Shown in pieces: positions 24,670-34,169 of a DNA stretch of 34,638 nucleotides. The position numbers and the translations under genes were made by a program. Under the pieces are notes generated by a model. It saw nothing but the letters and a program-made list of their open reading frames with translations, was not told the DNA's origin and did not search any database. Source of the stretch: Hyphomicrobiales bacterium (GTDB lineage: Bacteria; Pseudomonadota; Alphaproteobacteria; Rhizobiales; Beijerinckiaceae); NCBI GenBank assembly GCA_019247795.1, contig JAFBAK010000344.1, positions 1 to 34,638 on the forward strand, given 5' to 3'. How positions within the stretch are numbered: position 1 is the first letter of the stretch; every line of letters begins with the position of its first letter.

Positions 24670-26087
24670 GGCAGTCGATCCTTGATGCGCAGCTCAGCGA
24701 TGCGCGCGATCTCGCCAAGTGCCGTCTCGAACTCCACCTCCGCATCCGCGCCGAGGCGGTCTCGCATCGCGGCGATCACCTCATCCTTGGTGCGTCCCTT
24801 CACTGCAAGGATGAAGGGAAAGCCGAAATGAGCCTTATAGTGCTCGTTCATGCGCGTGAGCGCGGCCAGCTCATGGGGGGTGAGACGGTCGAGCCCTGCC
24901 GAGGCCTGCTCTTTTGCGCTGTCGGGCGTGACTTCGCCCGCAAGCGCGAGTCGTCCTGCGAGATCAGGGTGCGCCTTGATCAAGGCGAGCTTCTCATTGC
25001 GAGGAAGCGCGCGCAGGGCGGCCGACATGGCTTGCGCGAGGCCCTGTGCGTCGTCATGGCGGGAGGAAAGCCCTGCCCGATAAGCGTTCTCGGCGATGTG
25101 AGGGCTGTGCTCGAAGATATCGCCGAAGCGCTCGAGGAAGAGCGCTCGCGGCATCCGGCTCGGTTTGTAACCACCCGACGGAGGATGCCGAGCGATCCAG
25201 TGGCGGGCGATGTCGAGACGGCGAGCCATCCAGACGCCGCCTTTGGCAAGCGCATAATCGAGAAAGCGCGCGAGTGCCGCTGCCCGCCCCGGCCGGCCAG
25301 CCAGTCGGCAATGCAATCCGACCGACATCATCTTCGGCCGCTCGGCCCCCTCGGCATGCAGAAGATCGAGGCTGTCCTTGAGGTAGGCGAAGAACTGATC
25401 GCCTGAGTTGAAGCCCTGCGGCGTCGCAAAGCGCATATCGTTGGCATCGAGCGTATAGGGCACGATGAGTTGCGGCCCATGCGGGCCCTCGATCCAGTAA
25501 GGAAGATCGTCCGCGTAGCTGTCGGCGAGATAGATGAAGCCCTGCTCCTCCATGGCGAGCGGGATCGTGTTCACGGAGGAGCGCCCTTGATAGAAGCCGA
25601 GCGGGCGCTCACAGGCGATCTCTGTGTGCAAGCGGATCGCTTCCTCGATGTGGTTTCGCTCCTCCTCGCGGGCGATGTTCCTGTAATCGATCCAGCGCAA
25701 CCCGTGGCTTGCGAGCTCGAAGCCCGCTTCCTTCATCGCTGCCACGGCTTCAGGATTACGTGCCATCGCGGCCGCGACGGCATAAACGGTGACCGGCACC
25801 TTGCGCTCGGCGAACAGGCGCCACAAACGCCAAAAGCCCGCCCGCGATCCATATTCGTAGATGGATTCCATGTTCATGTGCCGCTGCCCCACCCAAGGCT
25901 GCGCACCGACAATTTCGGAAAGGAAGGCTTCCGATGCCTCGTCTCCATGGAGGATGTTGTTCTCGGCGCCCTCCTCGTAATTGATGACGAATTGCAGGGC
26001 GACGCGCGCTTCGTTCGGCCAATCCGCATGCGGCGGCTCGCGGCCATAACCGACCATGTCGCGGGGGTAAGGGGTTTGGCCAGGCAT
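24666..26087 (-). CDS. puuE-uraD: Fused allantoinase (PuuE) and OHCU decarboxylase (UraD)
   Basis: 473 residues with two complete enzymes. Residues 1-~305 are the PuuE-type polysaccharide-deacetylase-like allantoinase (YPRDMVGYGREPPHADWP, FVINYEEGAENNILHGD, SRAGFWRLWRLF, ELASHGLRWIDY). Residues ~311-473 are OHCU decarboxylase (FLERFGDIFEHSPHIAENAY, the AHPDLAGRLA catalytic His ~373, and AKEQASAGLD). The fusion joins the making of S-allantoin from OHCU with its hydrolysis to allantoate; such fusions are known in alphaproteobacteria. It is the first gene of the leftward operon. The Shine-Dalgarno sequence before the ATG at 26087 is weak. Confidence 0.95.
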   Translation of the reverse strand: MPGQTPYPRDMVGYGREPPHADWPNEARVALQFVINYEEGAENNILHGDEASEAFLSEIVGAQPWVGQRHMNMESIYEYGSRAGFWRLWRLFAERKVPVTVYAVAAAMARNPEAVAAMKEAGFELASHGLRWIDYRNIAREEERNHIEEAIRLHTEIACERPLGFYQGRSSVNTIPLAMEEQGFIYLADSYADDLPYWIEGPHGPQLIVPYTLDANDMRFATPQGFNSGDQFFAYLKDSLDLLHAEGAERPKMMSVGLHCRLAGRPGRAAALARFLDYALAKGGVWMARRLDIARHWIARHPPSGGYKPSRMPRALFLERFGDIFEHSPHIAENAYRAGLSSRHDDAQGLAQAMSAALRALPRNEKLALIKAHPDLAGRLALAGEVTPDSAKEQASAGLDRLTPHELAALTRMNEHYKAHFGFPFILAVKGRTKDEVIAAMRDRLGADAEVEFETALGEIARIAELRIKDRLP

Positions 26088-26274
26088 TATTCGCGCATGA
26101 GGGCTCGTTTGGGATCTGTTTCACGAAGTCGCCGGAACGGCCCACCGCAGGCCGCCGGCGCGGTAAAAGGTGACACCGCAACCCCTTGCAAAGGGGGTCG
26201 AATGGATGTCTCCTTTTCATTGTGCCCAATCAAGAGCGTGGTGCAAGTCACCCCGCCGGTTCGGAGGTGATGTT
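26088..26274. promoter_or_regulatory. Divergent control region of the two purine operons
   Basis: 187 nt between the divergent puuE-uraD and uraH starts, the only sensible place for promoters of both units. It holds CCCCTT (26182-26187) and AAGGGG (26191-26196), a 6-bp perfect inverted repeat with a 3-nt spacer about 80 nt before uraH. CGCCGG/CCGGCG (26130-26135 / 26155-26160) is a looser pair. I could not place hexamers with confidence. Neither repeat is followed by a T tract, so operator is likelier than terminator. Confidence 0.5.
26263..26267 (+). promoter_or_regulatory. Ribosome-binding site deciding a TTG start for uraH
   Basis: GGAGG with a 7-nt spacer to the TTG at 26275. An ATG at 26270 is in another frame. 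Confidence 0.8.
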
Positions 26275-26649
26275 TTGCCGGGATTGCCTGCTGCAGAGGG
26301 ACGGCTCACGACCCATGTGCTCGACACGAGCGCCGGGCGGCCCGCCGCCTCGATGGAGATCGTGCTCTACGCGCTCGACATTGGCGGCCGGCGTGAGCTC
26401 AAGCGCACCGTGACGAATGCGGACGGGCGCTGCGACGAGCCGCTTCTCGCGGGTGAAGAGCTGAGCATCGGCCGCTACGAAATCGCCTTTCACGCAGGAC
26501 GCTATTTCCGCGAGAGTGGAGTGGCCCTGCCGGAACCGGCTTTCCTGGAAGAGGTGCCCATCCGCTTCGGGATCGCGGATGAGGGCGCGCATTACCATGT
26601 ACCCTTGCTGATCTCGCCCTATGGCTATTCCACCTATCGAGGGAGCTGA
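26275..26649 (+). CDS. uraH: 5-hydroxyisourate hydrolase (transthyretin-like)
   Basis: 124 residues. It hydrolyses 5-hydroxyisourate made by PuuD to OHCU, the substrate of UraD. Active-site residues are His14 ([15 protein letters not shown]), Arg52 ([11 protein letters not shown]) and His106/His108 (GAHYHVPLL), and the C-terminus is the diagnostic YRGS. Length fits the family (~115-125). A longer frame opens at 26170, but its first ~35 residues have no homologue-like character, and GGAGG fits the TTG. The first gene of the rightward unit, it is followed by an 82-nt gap to xdhA. Confidence 0.95.
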   Translation: MPGLPAAEGRLTTHVLDTSAGRPAASMEIVLYALDIGGRRELKRTVTNADGRCDEPLLAGEELSIGRYEIAFHAGRYFRESGVALPEPAFLEEVPIRFGIADEGAHYHVPLLISPYGYSTYRGS

Positions 26650-26731
26650 GCGTGGTGAACGCGATGGCGCCGACCAAAGAGCCTCACCACGGCAAGCCCT
26701 TGTTCCACATGGGGTCGACGCGGAAGCCGGC

Positions 26732-28252
26732 ATGAGCGAAGCGCGAAATACATTGCGTTTCATCGACGGCGAAGTCTCGCGCGAGCTTTCAGGATTCGAT
26801 CCGACGCTCACCATTCTCGATTGGCTTCGCCTCGGCGAACGCCGCATGGGCACCAAAGAGGGATGCGCCGAAGGCGATTGTGGCGCTTGCACCGTCGTCG
26901 TCGGTCGGCTTGTCGGGAGACGCGTCGAGTATCGGGCGATCAACGCGTGTATCGCGCCGCTTGCCTCGCTCGACGGCCGGCGATTGATCACGGTCGAGCA
27001 TGTCAAGGCAGGAGGCAATCTCCACCCCGTGCAACAGGCGATGGTGGAGCGACATGGCTCTCAATGCGGATTTTGCACGCCGGGAATCGTCATGTCCCTT
27101 TTCGCGCTTTGGCTGAACGAGAGCGAGGCGAATGAAGAGCGCATCGAGGACGCGCTCGCGGGCAACCTCTGCCGTTGCACCGGATACGTGCCGATCATCG
27201 CGGCGGCCCGCGAGATGTTCGAGAGGGGCCGCGCCGCCAAGGAAGCCTGGACTGCGCGTTCGACCGACATCGCCGAACGCCTTGCGCTCCTTCAAGACGA
27301 ACGGCGCCTGGAAATCGTCAAGGGATCACGGCGCTTCGTCGCACCGGCAAGTCTCGACGATTTTGCGAAATTCTATGCGCGCCATCCTGACGCCACGATC
27401 CTCGCGGGCGCCACCGATGTCGGCTTATGGATCACCAAGGAGATGCGCCTTCTCGACACCGTGCTTCATCCGGGTCGGATCACCGCGCTCGAAGCTGTCG
27501 TGGAAGAAGAGCACGCGTTCGTTTTCGGCGCCATGACGAGTCTCGCGGACGCTGCAAAGCCCTTGGGTCACATGCATCCGCACCTTGCCGAGTTGTTTCG
27601 CCGCTTCGGCGGCGAGCAGATCAGGAACGCCGGCACTTTGGGCGGCAACGTTGCCAACGGCTCGCCGATCGGCGACCTTCCCCCAGCCCTTATCGCGCTC
27701 GGGGCCACCGTCACGCTGAGACGCGAAGACCGGCGTCGCGAGTTGCCGCTCGAGAAATTCTTCATCGCCTACAGGCGGCAGGATCGCCACCCTGGCGAGT
27801 TCGTCGAAAGTGTGCGTGTGCCGAAGCTCGGCGCCACTTCGCTTTTCCATGCATCGAAGGTCAGCAAGCGCTTCGATGAAGACATTTCGGCCGTTTGCGC
27901 GGCATTTCGGCTCACGCTCGATGCAAACGGCCACGTTGCCGAAGCGCGCTTGACTTACGGCGGGATGGCGGCGACGCCGAAACGCGCCCCCATCGCCGAA
28001 GGCTCGCTCGTCGGCAAGGCTTGGAACGAGCTTAGCGCCGAAGAGGCGGCGCTGGCGCTCGAGCGGGATTTCGAGCCGATCGACGATTGGCGCGCCTCCG
28101 CCCGCTACCGCATGCGTTGCGCGCAAAATTTGTTGCAGCGTTTTGCCGTCGAAAGCTGCGAGGCTGAAACCCAAACGCGTGTTGCCGGCCCCTTGGCTCG
28201 CCACCATGTGAGAAGCGCGGGCGCCGAGGCCTCATTCTCAGGGGGATTGTGA
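26732..28252 (+). CDS. xdhA: Xanthine dehydrogenase small subunit (2Fe-2S and FAD)
   Basis: 506 residues. The N-terminal plant-type 2Fe-2S domain has Cys45/50/53/73 (GCAEGDCGACTVV, INACIAP). The second 2Fe-2S domain has Cys112/115 and Cys147/149 (GSQCGFCTPG, GNLCRCTGY). The FAD domain of the CO-dehydrogenase flavoprotein type starts ~residue 190 (FYARHPDATILAGATDVGLW, GGEQIRNAGTLGGNVANGSPIGDLPPALIALG). The start is set at ATG 26732; the open frame upstream overlaps uraH and is not family-like. No clear ribosome-binding site is seen. XdhB follows after 3 nt. Confidence 0.96.
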   Translation: MSEARNTLRFIDGEVSRELSGFDPTLTILDWLRLGERRMGTKEGCAEGDCGACTVVVGRLVGRRVEYRAINACIAPLASLDGRRLITVEHVKAGGNLHPVQQAMVERHGSQCGFCTPGIVMSLFALWLNESEANEERIEDALAGNLCRCTGYVPIIAAAREMFERGRAAKEAWTARSTDIAERLALLQDERRLEIVKGSRRFVAPASLDDFAKFYARHPDATILAGATDVGLWITKEMRLLDTVLHPGRITALEAVVEEEHAFVFGAMTSLADAAKPLGHMHPHLAELFRRFGGEQIRNAGTLGGNVANGSPIGDLPPALIALGATVTLRREDRRRELPLEKFFIAYRRQDRHPGEFVESVRVPKLGATSLFHASKVSKRFDEDISAVCAAFRLTLDANGHVAEARLTYGGMAATPKRAPIAEGSLVGKAWNELSAEEAALALERDFEPIDDWRASARYRMRCAQNLLQRFAVESCEAETQTRVAGPLARHHVRSAGAEASFSGGL

Positions 28253-28255
28253 CGA

Positions 28256-30682
28256 ATGGTCGATCGATCCTCCCTCGACGAGAGAGCGGCCCCGGAGCCG
28301 GGAGGGCGCCGCGCCGCGAAATCGGCACCGTCCCGCGAACCGACAGATCGCCTCGTCAACTCTCGCATGCATCTCGCGATGCCACATGATTCCGCGCACA
28401 AGCATGTGACCGGCGAAGCTCTTTATATCGACGATCTTCCCGAGCCGGCCGGCACGGCCCATCTCTACCTCGGCCTCTCCGAGCGGGCGCACGCGAAGAT
28501 CACGGCGATCCATCTCGATGAGGTTCGGGCTTTCCCGGGCGTGCTTGCCGTGCTCACGGCCGCCGATATCCCCGGCGTGAACGACATCAGCTCGACGGGG
28601 CGTCATGACGAGGTTTTGCTTGCCTCCGAGCTCATCTCCTACCATCGCCAGCCGATCTTCGCGGTCGTCGCAGAGACGCGAGATGCCGCAAGGCGCGCCT
28701 GCCGCACCGCCAAGGTGACCTACGAGGATCTTCCTCCCGTCGTCACGGTCGAGGAAGCACGCCGCGCCGGATCTGAGTTCGTGACGCCCCCATTGAAGCT
28801 CGAGCGCGGCGATATCGCGGCCGCGCTGCGCCAGTCACCACACCGGCTCACAGGGTCGATGCGCCTCGGCGGCCAGGAGCATTTCTATCTCGAAGGCCAG
28901 GTGGCCCTCGCGGTGCCGGGCGAAGACGACGATGTCACGGTTCATTCTTCGACACAGCACCCAAGCGAAGTCCAGCACATGGTCTCGCATGTTCTTGGCA
29001 TACCATCCCACGCCGTCACCGTGGAGGTTCGACGCATGGGGGGTGCCTTCGGCGGGAAGGAGACGCAAGGCAATCTCTTCGCCTGTCTCGCCGCGCTCGC
29101 AGCCAAAAAGCTCAATCGCGCCGTGAAATGCCGCCCCGATCGCGATGACGACATGACGATCACCGGCAAGCGACACGATTTTCTCATCGATTACGAGGTG
29201 GGCTTCGACGATCAAGGCGTGATCCAAGCCTCGGACCTCGTCTACGCGGCGCGATGCGGCTTTTCGGCCGATCTCTCGGGTCCGGTGACCGATCGTGCGC
29301 TCTTCCACGCCGATAATTGTTATTTCTACCCGAGCGTGCGGGCACGTTCCGAACCGTTCAGGACCAACACCTGCTCGAACACGGCCTTTCGCGGCTTTGG
29401 CGGTCCGCAAGGGATGGTCGGTGCCGAACGCTTGATCGAGGAGATCGCCTTCGCGACGCGGCTCGATCCGCTCGATGTCAGAAAGCGCAATTTCTATGGG
29501 CGCGGCGAACGCGACATCACGCCTTACCATCAGCGGGTTGAGGACAACATCATCGGGGAGATCGTCGAGACCCTCGAGAAGACTTCGCGCTATCGCGAAC
29601 GGCGCGAAGCCTTGCGGGCCGCCAACGCGAAGAGCCGCATCGTCAAGCATGGCCTTGCGCTCACCCCGGTGAAATTCGGGATTTCCTTCACGGCCACCTG
29701 GTTCAACCAGGCGGGCGCGCTCGTGCATGTCTACAAGGACGGTTCGGTCCATCTCAATCACGGCGGCACCGAGATGGGGCAAGGGCTCTACATGAAGGTC
29801 GCCCAGGTCGTCGCCGACGAGTTCCAGCTCGGACTTGATCGCGTCAAGATCACGGCGACCACGACCGGCAAGGTGCCGAATACTTCTGCGACGGCCGCCT
29901 CCTCCGGCTCGGACCTCAACGGCATGGCGGCCCAAGCCGCCGCGCGCATGATCAAGGAGCGCCTGATCGGCTTCCTCGCCGAGGAGTGGTCCGTTCCTGG
30001 AGAAGAGATCCTCTTCGAAGCCGGGCTCGTTCGCGCCCGCAACAGGAGCATGACTTTCGAAGAGCTCGTGCACGCAGCCTATATGGCCCGCATCCAGCTT
30101 TCCGCTGCGGGCTTTTACAAAACGCCGAAGATCCATTGGGACCGCAAGACCGGTCGAGGCCACCCCTTCTATTATTTCGCCTATGGCGCCGCGGTGAGCG
30201 AGGTTGCGATCGATACGCTCACGGGCGAATATCGCGTGGAGCGCGTCGATATCCTTCACGATTGCGGAAACTCGCTCAATCCCGCCATCGACCGTGGCCA
30301 GATCGAGGGAGGGTTCGTGCAAGGCATGGGCTGGCTCACGACCGAAGAGCTTTGGTTCGACAAGGAGGGGAGGCTCCGCACGCATGCGCCTTCGACCTAC
30401 AAGATCCCGGTGGCGTCGGATCGGCCGCGCGTCTTCAACGTCGAGTTTTTCGATGGGGGCGGCAATCGCGAGCCGACGGTCGGGCGCTCGAAGGCCGTGG
30501 GTGAGCCGCCGTTGATGCTCGCCATATCCGTGCTGCATGCGCTCTCGGACGCCGTGGCGAGCATTGCCGATCATCGCTTCTGCCCCCGCCTCGATGCGCC
30601 GGCGACGCCTGAGGGGGTGCTTTTTGCCGTCGAGGAGATGAAGGCCAGGTCCGCCACGCTTTGCCGCGAGGCGGTTCGGTGA
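28256..30682 (+). CDS. xdhB: Xanthine dehydrogenase large subunit (molybdenum cofactor)
   Basis: 808 residues. It contains the molybdopterin active site that hydroxylates hypoxanthine and xanthine to urate. Substrate residues by alignment to known enzymes: Glu269 (MGGAFGGKETQ), Arg347 (DRALFHADNCYFYP), Phe381 in FRGFGGPQG, and the catalytic Glu750 (GRSKAVGEPPLML). GGQEHFYLEGQ (~205-215) holds the Gln near Mo. All are present, so it should act on purines rather than aldehydes. The first ~35 residues are a non-conserved Arg/Pro-rich leader, so a start nearer RMHLAMPHDSA (residue ~38) is possible. Confidence 0.96.
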   Translation: MVDRSSLDERAAPEPGGRRAAKSAPSREPTDRLVNSRMHLAMPHDSAHKHVTGEALYIDDLPEPAGTAHLYLGLSERAHAKITAIHLDEVRAFPGVLAVLTAADIPGVNDISSTGRHDEVLLASELISYHRQPIFAVVAETRDAARRACRTAKVTYEDLPPVVTVEEARRAGSEFVTPPLKLERGDIAAALRQSPHRLTGSMRLGGQEHFYLEGQVALAVPGEDDDVTVHSSTQHPSEVQHMVSHVLGIPSHAVTVEVRRMGGAFGGKETQGNLFACLAALAAKKLNRAVKCRPDRDDDMTITGKRHDFLIDYEVGFDDQGVIQASDLVYAARCGFSADLSGPVTDRALFHADNCYFYPSVRARSEPFRTNTCSNTAFRGFGGPQGMVGAERLIEEIAFATRLDPLDVRKRNFYGRGERDITPYHQRVEDNIIGEIVETLEKTSRYRERREALRAANAKSRIVKHGLALTPVKFGISFTATWFNQAGALVHVYKDGSVHLNHGGTEMGQGLYMKVAQVVADEFQLGLDRVKITATTTGKVPNTSATAASSGSDLNGMAAQAAARMIKERLIGFLAEEWSVPGEEILFEAGLVRARNRSMTFEELVHAAYMARIQLSAAGFYKTPKIHWDRKTGRGHPFYYFAYGAAVSEVAIDTLTGEYRVERVDILHDCGNSLNPAIDRGQIEGGFVQGMGWLTTEELWFDKEGRLRTHAPSTYKIPVASDRPRVFNVEFFDGGGNREPTVGRSKAVGEPPLMLAISVLHALSDAVASIADHRFCPRLDAPATPEGVLFAVEEMKARSATLCREAVR

Positions 30683-31578
30683 CGCAACTTTCTCCCATCG
30701 TTCGGGACGCGCTTGCGTGCGGCGAGACGGTCGTTCTTGTCACCGTCACCCGTGCCGAAGGCTCGACGCCTCGCGAAACGGGCGCAACGATGCTCGTTAC
30801 GCAAAAATCTATTTTTGGAACGATCGGCGGAGGCCAGCTCGAGTTCCACGCCATCGATGTGGCGCGCGAGATGATTTTAGAGGGAACCCCGGAGAGACGC
30901 CTCGATCTGCCGCTCGGCCCGCATCTTGGCCAATGTTGCGGCGGACGCGTCGAGCTTCTCTTGCGGCCCGCCAGCCCCGCAAGGCTCGACGAGCTTGCGC
31001 GGGAGGAGCAGCGCACCGCGCGCACGGAACCTCATGTGCTCTTGTTCGGGGCGGGCCATGTCGGGCTCGCTCTTGCTCAGGCGCTCGCCCCTCTTCCGCT
31101 CGCGGTCACCCTCCTCGACGACCGCGACTCGTCTCACTTGTCATTGCCCGAAGCGATCAGCTTCAAGCGTCTCGACGATCCGGAAGGCGAGGTGGAAGCC
31201 GCACCCGCGAATTCGGCTTTCGTCGTCCTCACGCATAGCCATGCACTCGACTACCGTCTCGCGGACGCAGCGCTCCGGCGCGATGATGCACGCTATGTCG
31301 GCATGATCGGATCGATGACGAAACGCACGCGTTTCGAACGCTGGTTCCTCGCGCGAGGCGGTGCAAGAGAGGCGCTCTTGCGCTTCATATGCCCGATCGG
31401 CGGCAAGCGAGTGCGTGACAAGCGGCCGAGCGTCATCGCCGCTCTCGCGACGGCAGAAATCCTGTCGCATCTCCTCGCCAATAAAACTCAACAGAACGAC
31501 AAGGCGAACGCGGCGGCAAGACTTTCGGGGACACGAGTTTCAGGGGCGGGATTTGGCCGGAAACATCACGCGGCTTGA
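30679..31578 (+). CDS. xdhC: Xanthine dehydrogenase accessory protein XdhC
   Basis: 299 residues. XdhC binds molybdenum cofactor, helps its sulfuration and inserts it into XdhB. RAEGSTPRETGATMLV, GTIGGGQLEFHAI and LGQCCGGRVELLL are the XdhC N-terminal motifs. The Rossmann domain VLLFGAGHVGLALAQAL and MIGSMTKRTRF follow. The GTG at 30679 overlaps the xdhB stop (GTGA) and is preferred to a TTG at 30661. The C-terminal ~30 residues are divergent and overlap the next gene by 26 nt. Confidence 0.94.
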   Translation: MTQLSPIVRDALACGETVVLVTVTRAEGSTPRETGATMLVTQKSIFGTIGGGQLEFHAIDVAREMILEGTPERRLDLPLGPHLGQCCGGRVELLLRPASPARLDELAREEQRTARTEPHVLLFGAGHVGLALAQALAPLPLAVTLLDDRDSSHLSLPEAISFKRLDDPEGEVEAAPANSAFVVLTHSHALDYRLADAALRRDDARYVGMIGSMTKRTRFERWFLARGGAREALLRFICPIGGKRVRDKRPSVIAALATAEILSHLLANKTQQNDKANAAARLSGTRVSGAGFGRKHHAA

Positions 31579-33100
31579 GCTCAAGGGAATCACCAAGCGC
31601 TTCGGCGAGGTCCTCGCCAATGATGGGGTGAGCCTTGCGGCTCACAAGGGTGAGATCAAGGCGCTGATAGGCGAGAACGGCGCCGGGAAATCGACGCTCG
31701 TCAAGATCATCTATGGCGTTCTCCAGGCCGACGCCGGAGAGATACGCTTCGAAGGCGAACCCGTCATCGTCACTTCGCCACGCGCGGCCAGAAGGCGCGG
31801 CATCGGCATGGTCTTCCAGCATTTCTCGCTCTTCGAGCCGATGACGGTGCTCGAGAATATAGCCATCGGCATGGATCAGGCGCTCGATCGCCGCACGCTC
31901 GAGCGGGAGGTCTCCGCGATCCTCGCCGCCTATGGGCTCCCGCTCGACATCCACCGGCATGTCGACACGCTTTCGGTGGGCGAACGTCAGCGGATCGAGA
32001 TCGTCCGGTGTCTTCTGCAAAAGCCGAAGCTGCTCATCATGGATGAGCCGACCTCGGTACTCACTCCGCAAGAGGCCGAGCAGCTTTTCGACACCTTGCG
32101 CAAGCTTGCGCGCGAAGGCTGCACCGTGCTCTACATCAGCCACAAACTGAACGAGATCAAAGCGTTATGCGAGAGCGCGACCATTTTGCGCGGCGGGCGG
32201 GTCGTGGGAGAATGCGACCCGCGCGTCGAGACGGCTCAGCGCATCGCCGAGCTCATGATCGGTTCCGAGCTCGCCAATGTCGAACGAGGCGGCAGGCGGA
32301 AAGCCGGAGGTCCGCGCCTCGTCGTCGATCAGCTGAGCGTCGCCACCGATGAAGCTTTCGGCACGGAACTCGACGAAATCTCCTTCGAGGCGCGCGCCGG
32401 CGAGATCCTCGGCATCGCCGGTGTCGCGGGCAATGGACAAAAGGAGCTCATGCTGGCGCTCTCCGGCGAGACCGCCTCACCGGCGAAGGCCATTTGCCTC
32501 GACGGTGTCGCGATCGGAAGCTTGCCGCCTCCTGCGCGGCGCAAGCGCGGCCTTTGCGCCTTGCCCGAGGAGCGAAACGGCCATGCGGCCGTCCCCGCCT
32601 TCAGCCTTGCCGAGAACACGTTGCTCACCGCGCGCGAGCGCAAGAAACTCAGCGCTCGCGGTGTGATCAAGCCCGGCGCCATCCGCGACTATGCGCGTCG
32701 CGTGATCGGCGCCTTCAAAGTGGCGACCACCGGCGCCGAGGCGCCGGCCCGCAGCCTCTCCGGAGGCAATCTCCAGAAATTCGTGGTGGGTCGCGAAATC
32801 CTGCAGGAACCTCATGTGCTGGTCGTCGATCAGCCGACCTGGGGCGTCGATGCAGGTGCCTCCGCCGCCATTCGCCAGGCGCTCGTCGATCTTGCGGCGC
32901 GAGGCTCCGCCGTGATCCTCGTCTCGCAGGACCTCGACGAGCTCCTGTCGCTTTGTGATCGCCTCTGCGTGATGAATGAGGGGCGCCTTTCGCGCCCGCT
33001 CGTCGTGGGCGAAGCCTCGATCGAGGAGATCGGCTTGCTCATGGGCGGGGTGCACGGACAGGCCGACACATCGAAGATCAAGGTTGCCCATGTGGATTAA
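31553..33100 (+). CDS. BMP-type nucleoside/purine ABC transporter, duplicated ATP-binding protein
   Basis: 515 residues with two ABC domains, as in the BMP/CUT2 importers of nucleosides and sugars. The first domain is complete: Walker A GENGAGKST (40-48), Q-loop FQHFSLFEPMT, signature LSVGERQRIEIV, Walker B LLIMDEPTSVLTP, H-loop YISHKL. The second has a changed Walker A (GVAGNGQKEL) with signature LSGGNLQKFVVGRE and LVVDQPTWGVDAG, which is normal for this family. I choose the TTG at 31553 because the conserved protein starts there; the frame is open to 31361 inside xdhC. A weak GGGGCGGG lies just upstream. Confidence 0.92.
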   Translation: MAGNITRLELKGITKRFGEVLANDGVSLAAHKGEIKALIGENGAGKSTLVKIIYGVLQADAGEIRFEGEPVIVTSPRAARRRGIGMVFQHFSLFEPMTVLENIAIGMDQALDRRTLEREVSAILAAYGLPLDIHRHVDTLSVGERQRIEIVRCLLQKPKLLIMDEPTSVLTPQEAEQLFDTLRKLAREGCTVLYISHKLNEIKALCESATILRGGRVVGECDPRVETAQRIAELMIGSELANVERGGRRKAGGPRLVVDQLSVATDEAFGTELDEISFEARAGEILGIAGVAGNGQKELMLALSGETASPAKAICLDGVAIGSLPPPARRKRGLCALPEERNGHAAVPAFSLAENTLLTARERKKLSARGVIKPGAIRDYARRVIGAFKVATTGAEAPARSLSGGNLQKFVVGREILQEPHVLVVDQPTWGVDAGASAAIRQALVDLAARGSAVILVSQDLDELLSLCDRLCVMNEGRLSRPLVVGEASIEEIGLLMGGVHGQADTSKIKVAHVD

Positions 33101-34169
33101 GCTCGAGCCCCGCAAGGCCCCTTCGCATCTCGCGCTTTACGGCGCGCCGGTCGCGGCGATCGCGCTCACCATGCTCGCCGGCATGGTGTTGTTCACGCTC
33201 ATGGGATACCGGGGCGCCGGGGCGGTTTTCGAGATCTTCATCGAGCCCCTCCTCGAGCCGGAACGGTGGCCGGATATCGCGGTGAAAGCGTCCCCTCTCG
33301 TGATGATCGCAACAGGGCTCGCCATCGGCTTTCGCGCCAATGTCTGGAACATCGGGGCCGAGGGCCAATACATCGTGGGCGCGATCGCCGGCACGGGGAT
33401 CGCGCTCGCGACCTACGGCATCGAAAGCTGGTGGGTTCTCCCGTCGATGCTCGTCGCGGGCCTCATCGGCGGCGCGGCCTGGGCCGCAATCCCCGCGCTC
33501 TTGCGCATTCGCCTCAAGGTGAGTGAAATCCTCACCAGCCTGATGCTCACTTACGTGGCGCTGCAGCTCCTTTATTATCTCGTGCGCGGGCCGTGGCGCG
33601 ATCCGGAAGGCTACAACTTCCCGCAAACACGGATGTTCAGCGAGGCTGAGACCGTTCCCAACCTTCTCGAAGGGACGCAATTGCATTGGGGCGTGCTGCT
33701 CACCTTCCTGGCCGTGCTCATCGCCTGGTTCGTGATGTCGCGCACGCTCACAGGCTATCAGGTGCGCGTTGTCGGCCTCGCGCCCATGGCGGCGCGCCTC
33801 GGCGGCTTCCATGAAAACCGCACCGTGATGATGACGATGCTCGTGAGCGGCGGGCTTGCCGGGCTCGCCGGAATCGTCGAGTGCTCGGCGACCTTCGGTC
33901 AGCTGACGCCGCAGTTCCCGGTGAATTACGGCTTCACCGCCATCATCGTCGCCTTTCTCGGGCGCCTCCACCCGATCGGCGTGCTCATCGGCGGGCTGGC
34001 GCTTGCAACCTCCTATATCGGAGCCGACATCGCCCAGACCGCGTCGGCCCTCCCCCAGGCGGCGACGGGGCTGATCCAGGCGATGATGCTGTTCTTTCTT
34101 CTCGGCGTCGATCTTTTCGTGGTCAATCGCGTCCGGCTCGTACCTTCTGTCGTGCAGCACGCCTCATGA
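33090..34169 (+). CDS. BMP-type nucleoside/purine ABC transporter permease 1
   Basis: 359 residues with about nine membrane helices and the BPD_transp_2 family marks (ASPLVMIATGLAIGFRANVW, NIGAEGQYIVGAIAGTGIAL, ALLRIRLKVSEILTSLML). The EAA-like coupling segment includes RVVGLAPMAARLGGF. The ATG at 33090 overlaps the ATPase stop by 11 nt; the open frame upstream is antisense-like and Arg-rich. This transporter family moves ribonucleosides or purine bases, and its place behind xdhC points to purine uptake. No substrate-binding lipoprotein is visible yet. Confidence 0.94.
   Translation: MWIKLEPRKAPSHLALYGAPVAAIALTMLAGMVLFTLMGYRGAGAVFEIFIEPLLEPERWPDIAVKASPLVMIATGLAIGFRANVWNIGAEGQYIVGAIAGTGIALATYGIESWWVLPSMLVAGLIGGAAWAAIPALLRIRLKVSEILTSLMLTYVALQLLYYLVRGPWRDPEGYNFPQTRMFSEAETVPNLLEGTQLHWGVLLTFLAVLIAWFVMSRTLTGYQVRVVGLAPMAARLGGFHENRTVMMTMLVSGGLAGLAGIVECSATFGQLTPQFPVNYGFTAIIVAFLGRLHPIGVLIGGLALATSYIGADIAQTASALPQAATGLIQAMMLFFLLGVDLFVVNRVRLVPSVVQHAS

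Noticed and set aside
26621-26731. N-terminal extension of xdhA
   Set aside because: It overlaps the uraH 3' end, is not conserved-looking, and the 2Fe-2S domain begins right after the ATG at 26732.
28835-30574. A 579-residue minus-strand open frame inside xdhB
   Set aside because: It is exactly antisense to a well-conserved coding sequence; long antisense frames are expected in GC-rich genes, and its Arg/His/Gly-rich text matches no family.
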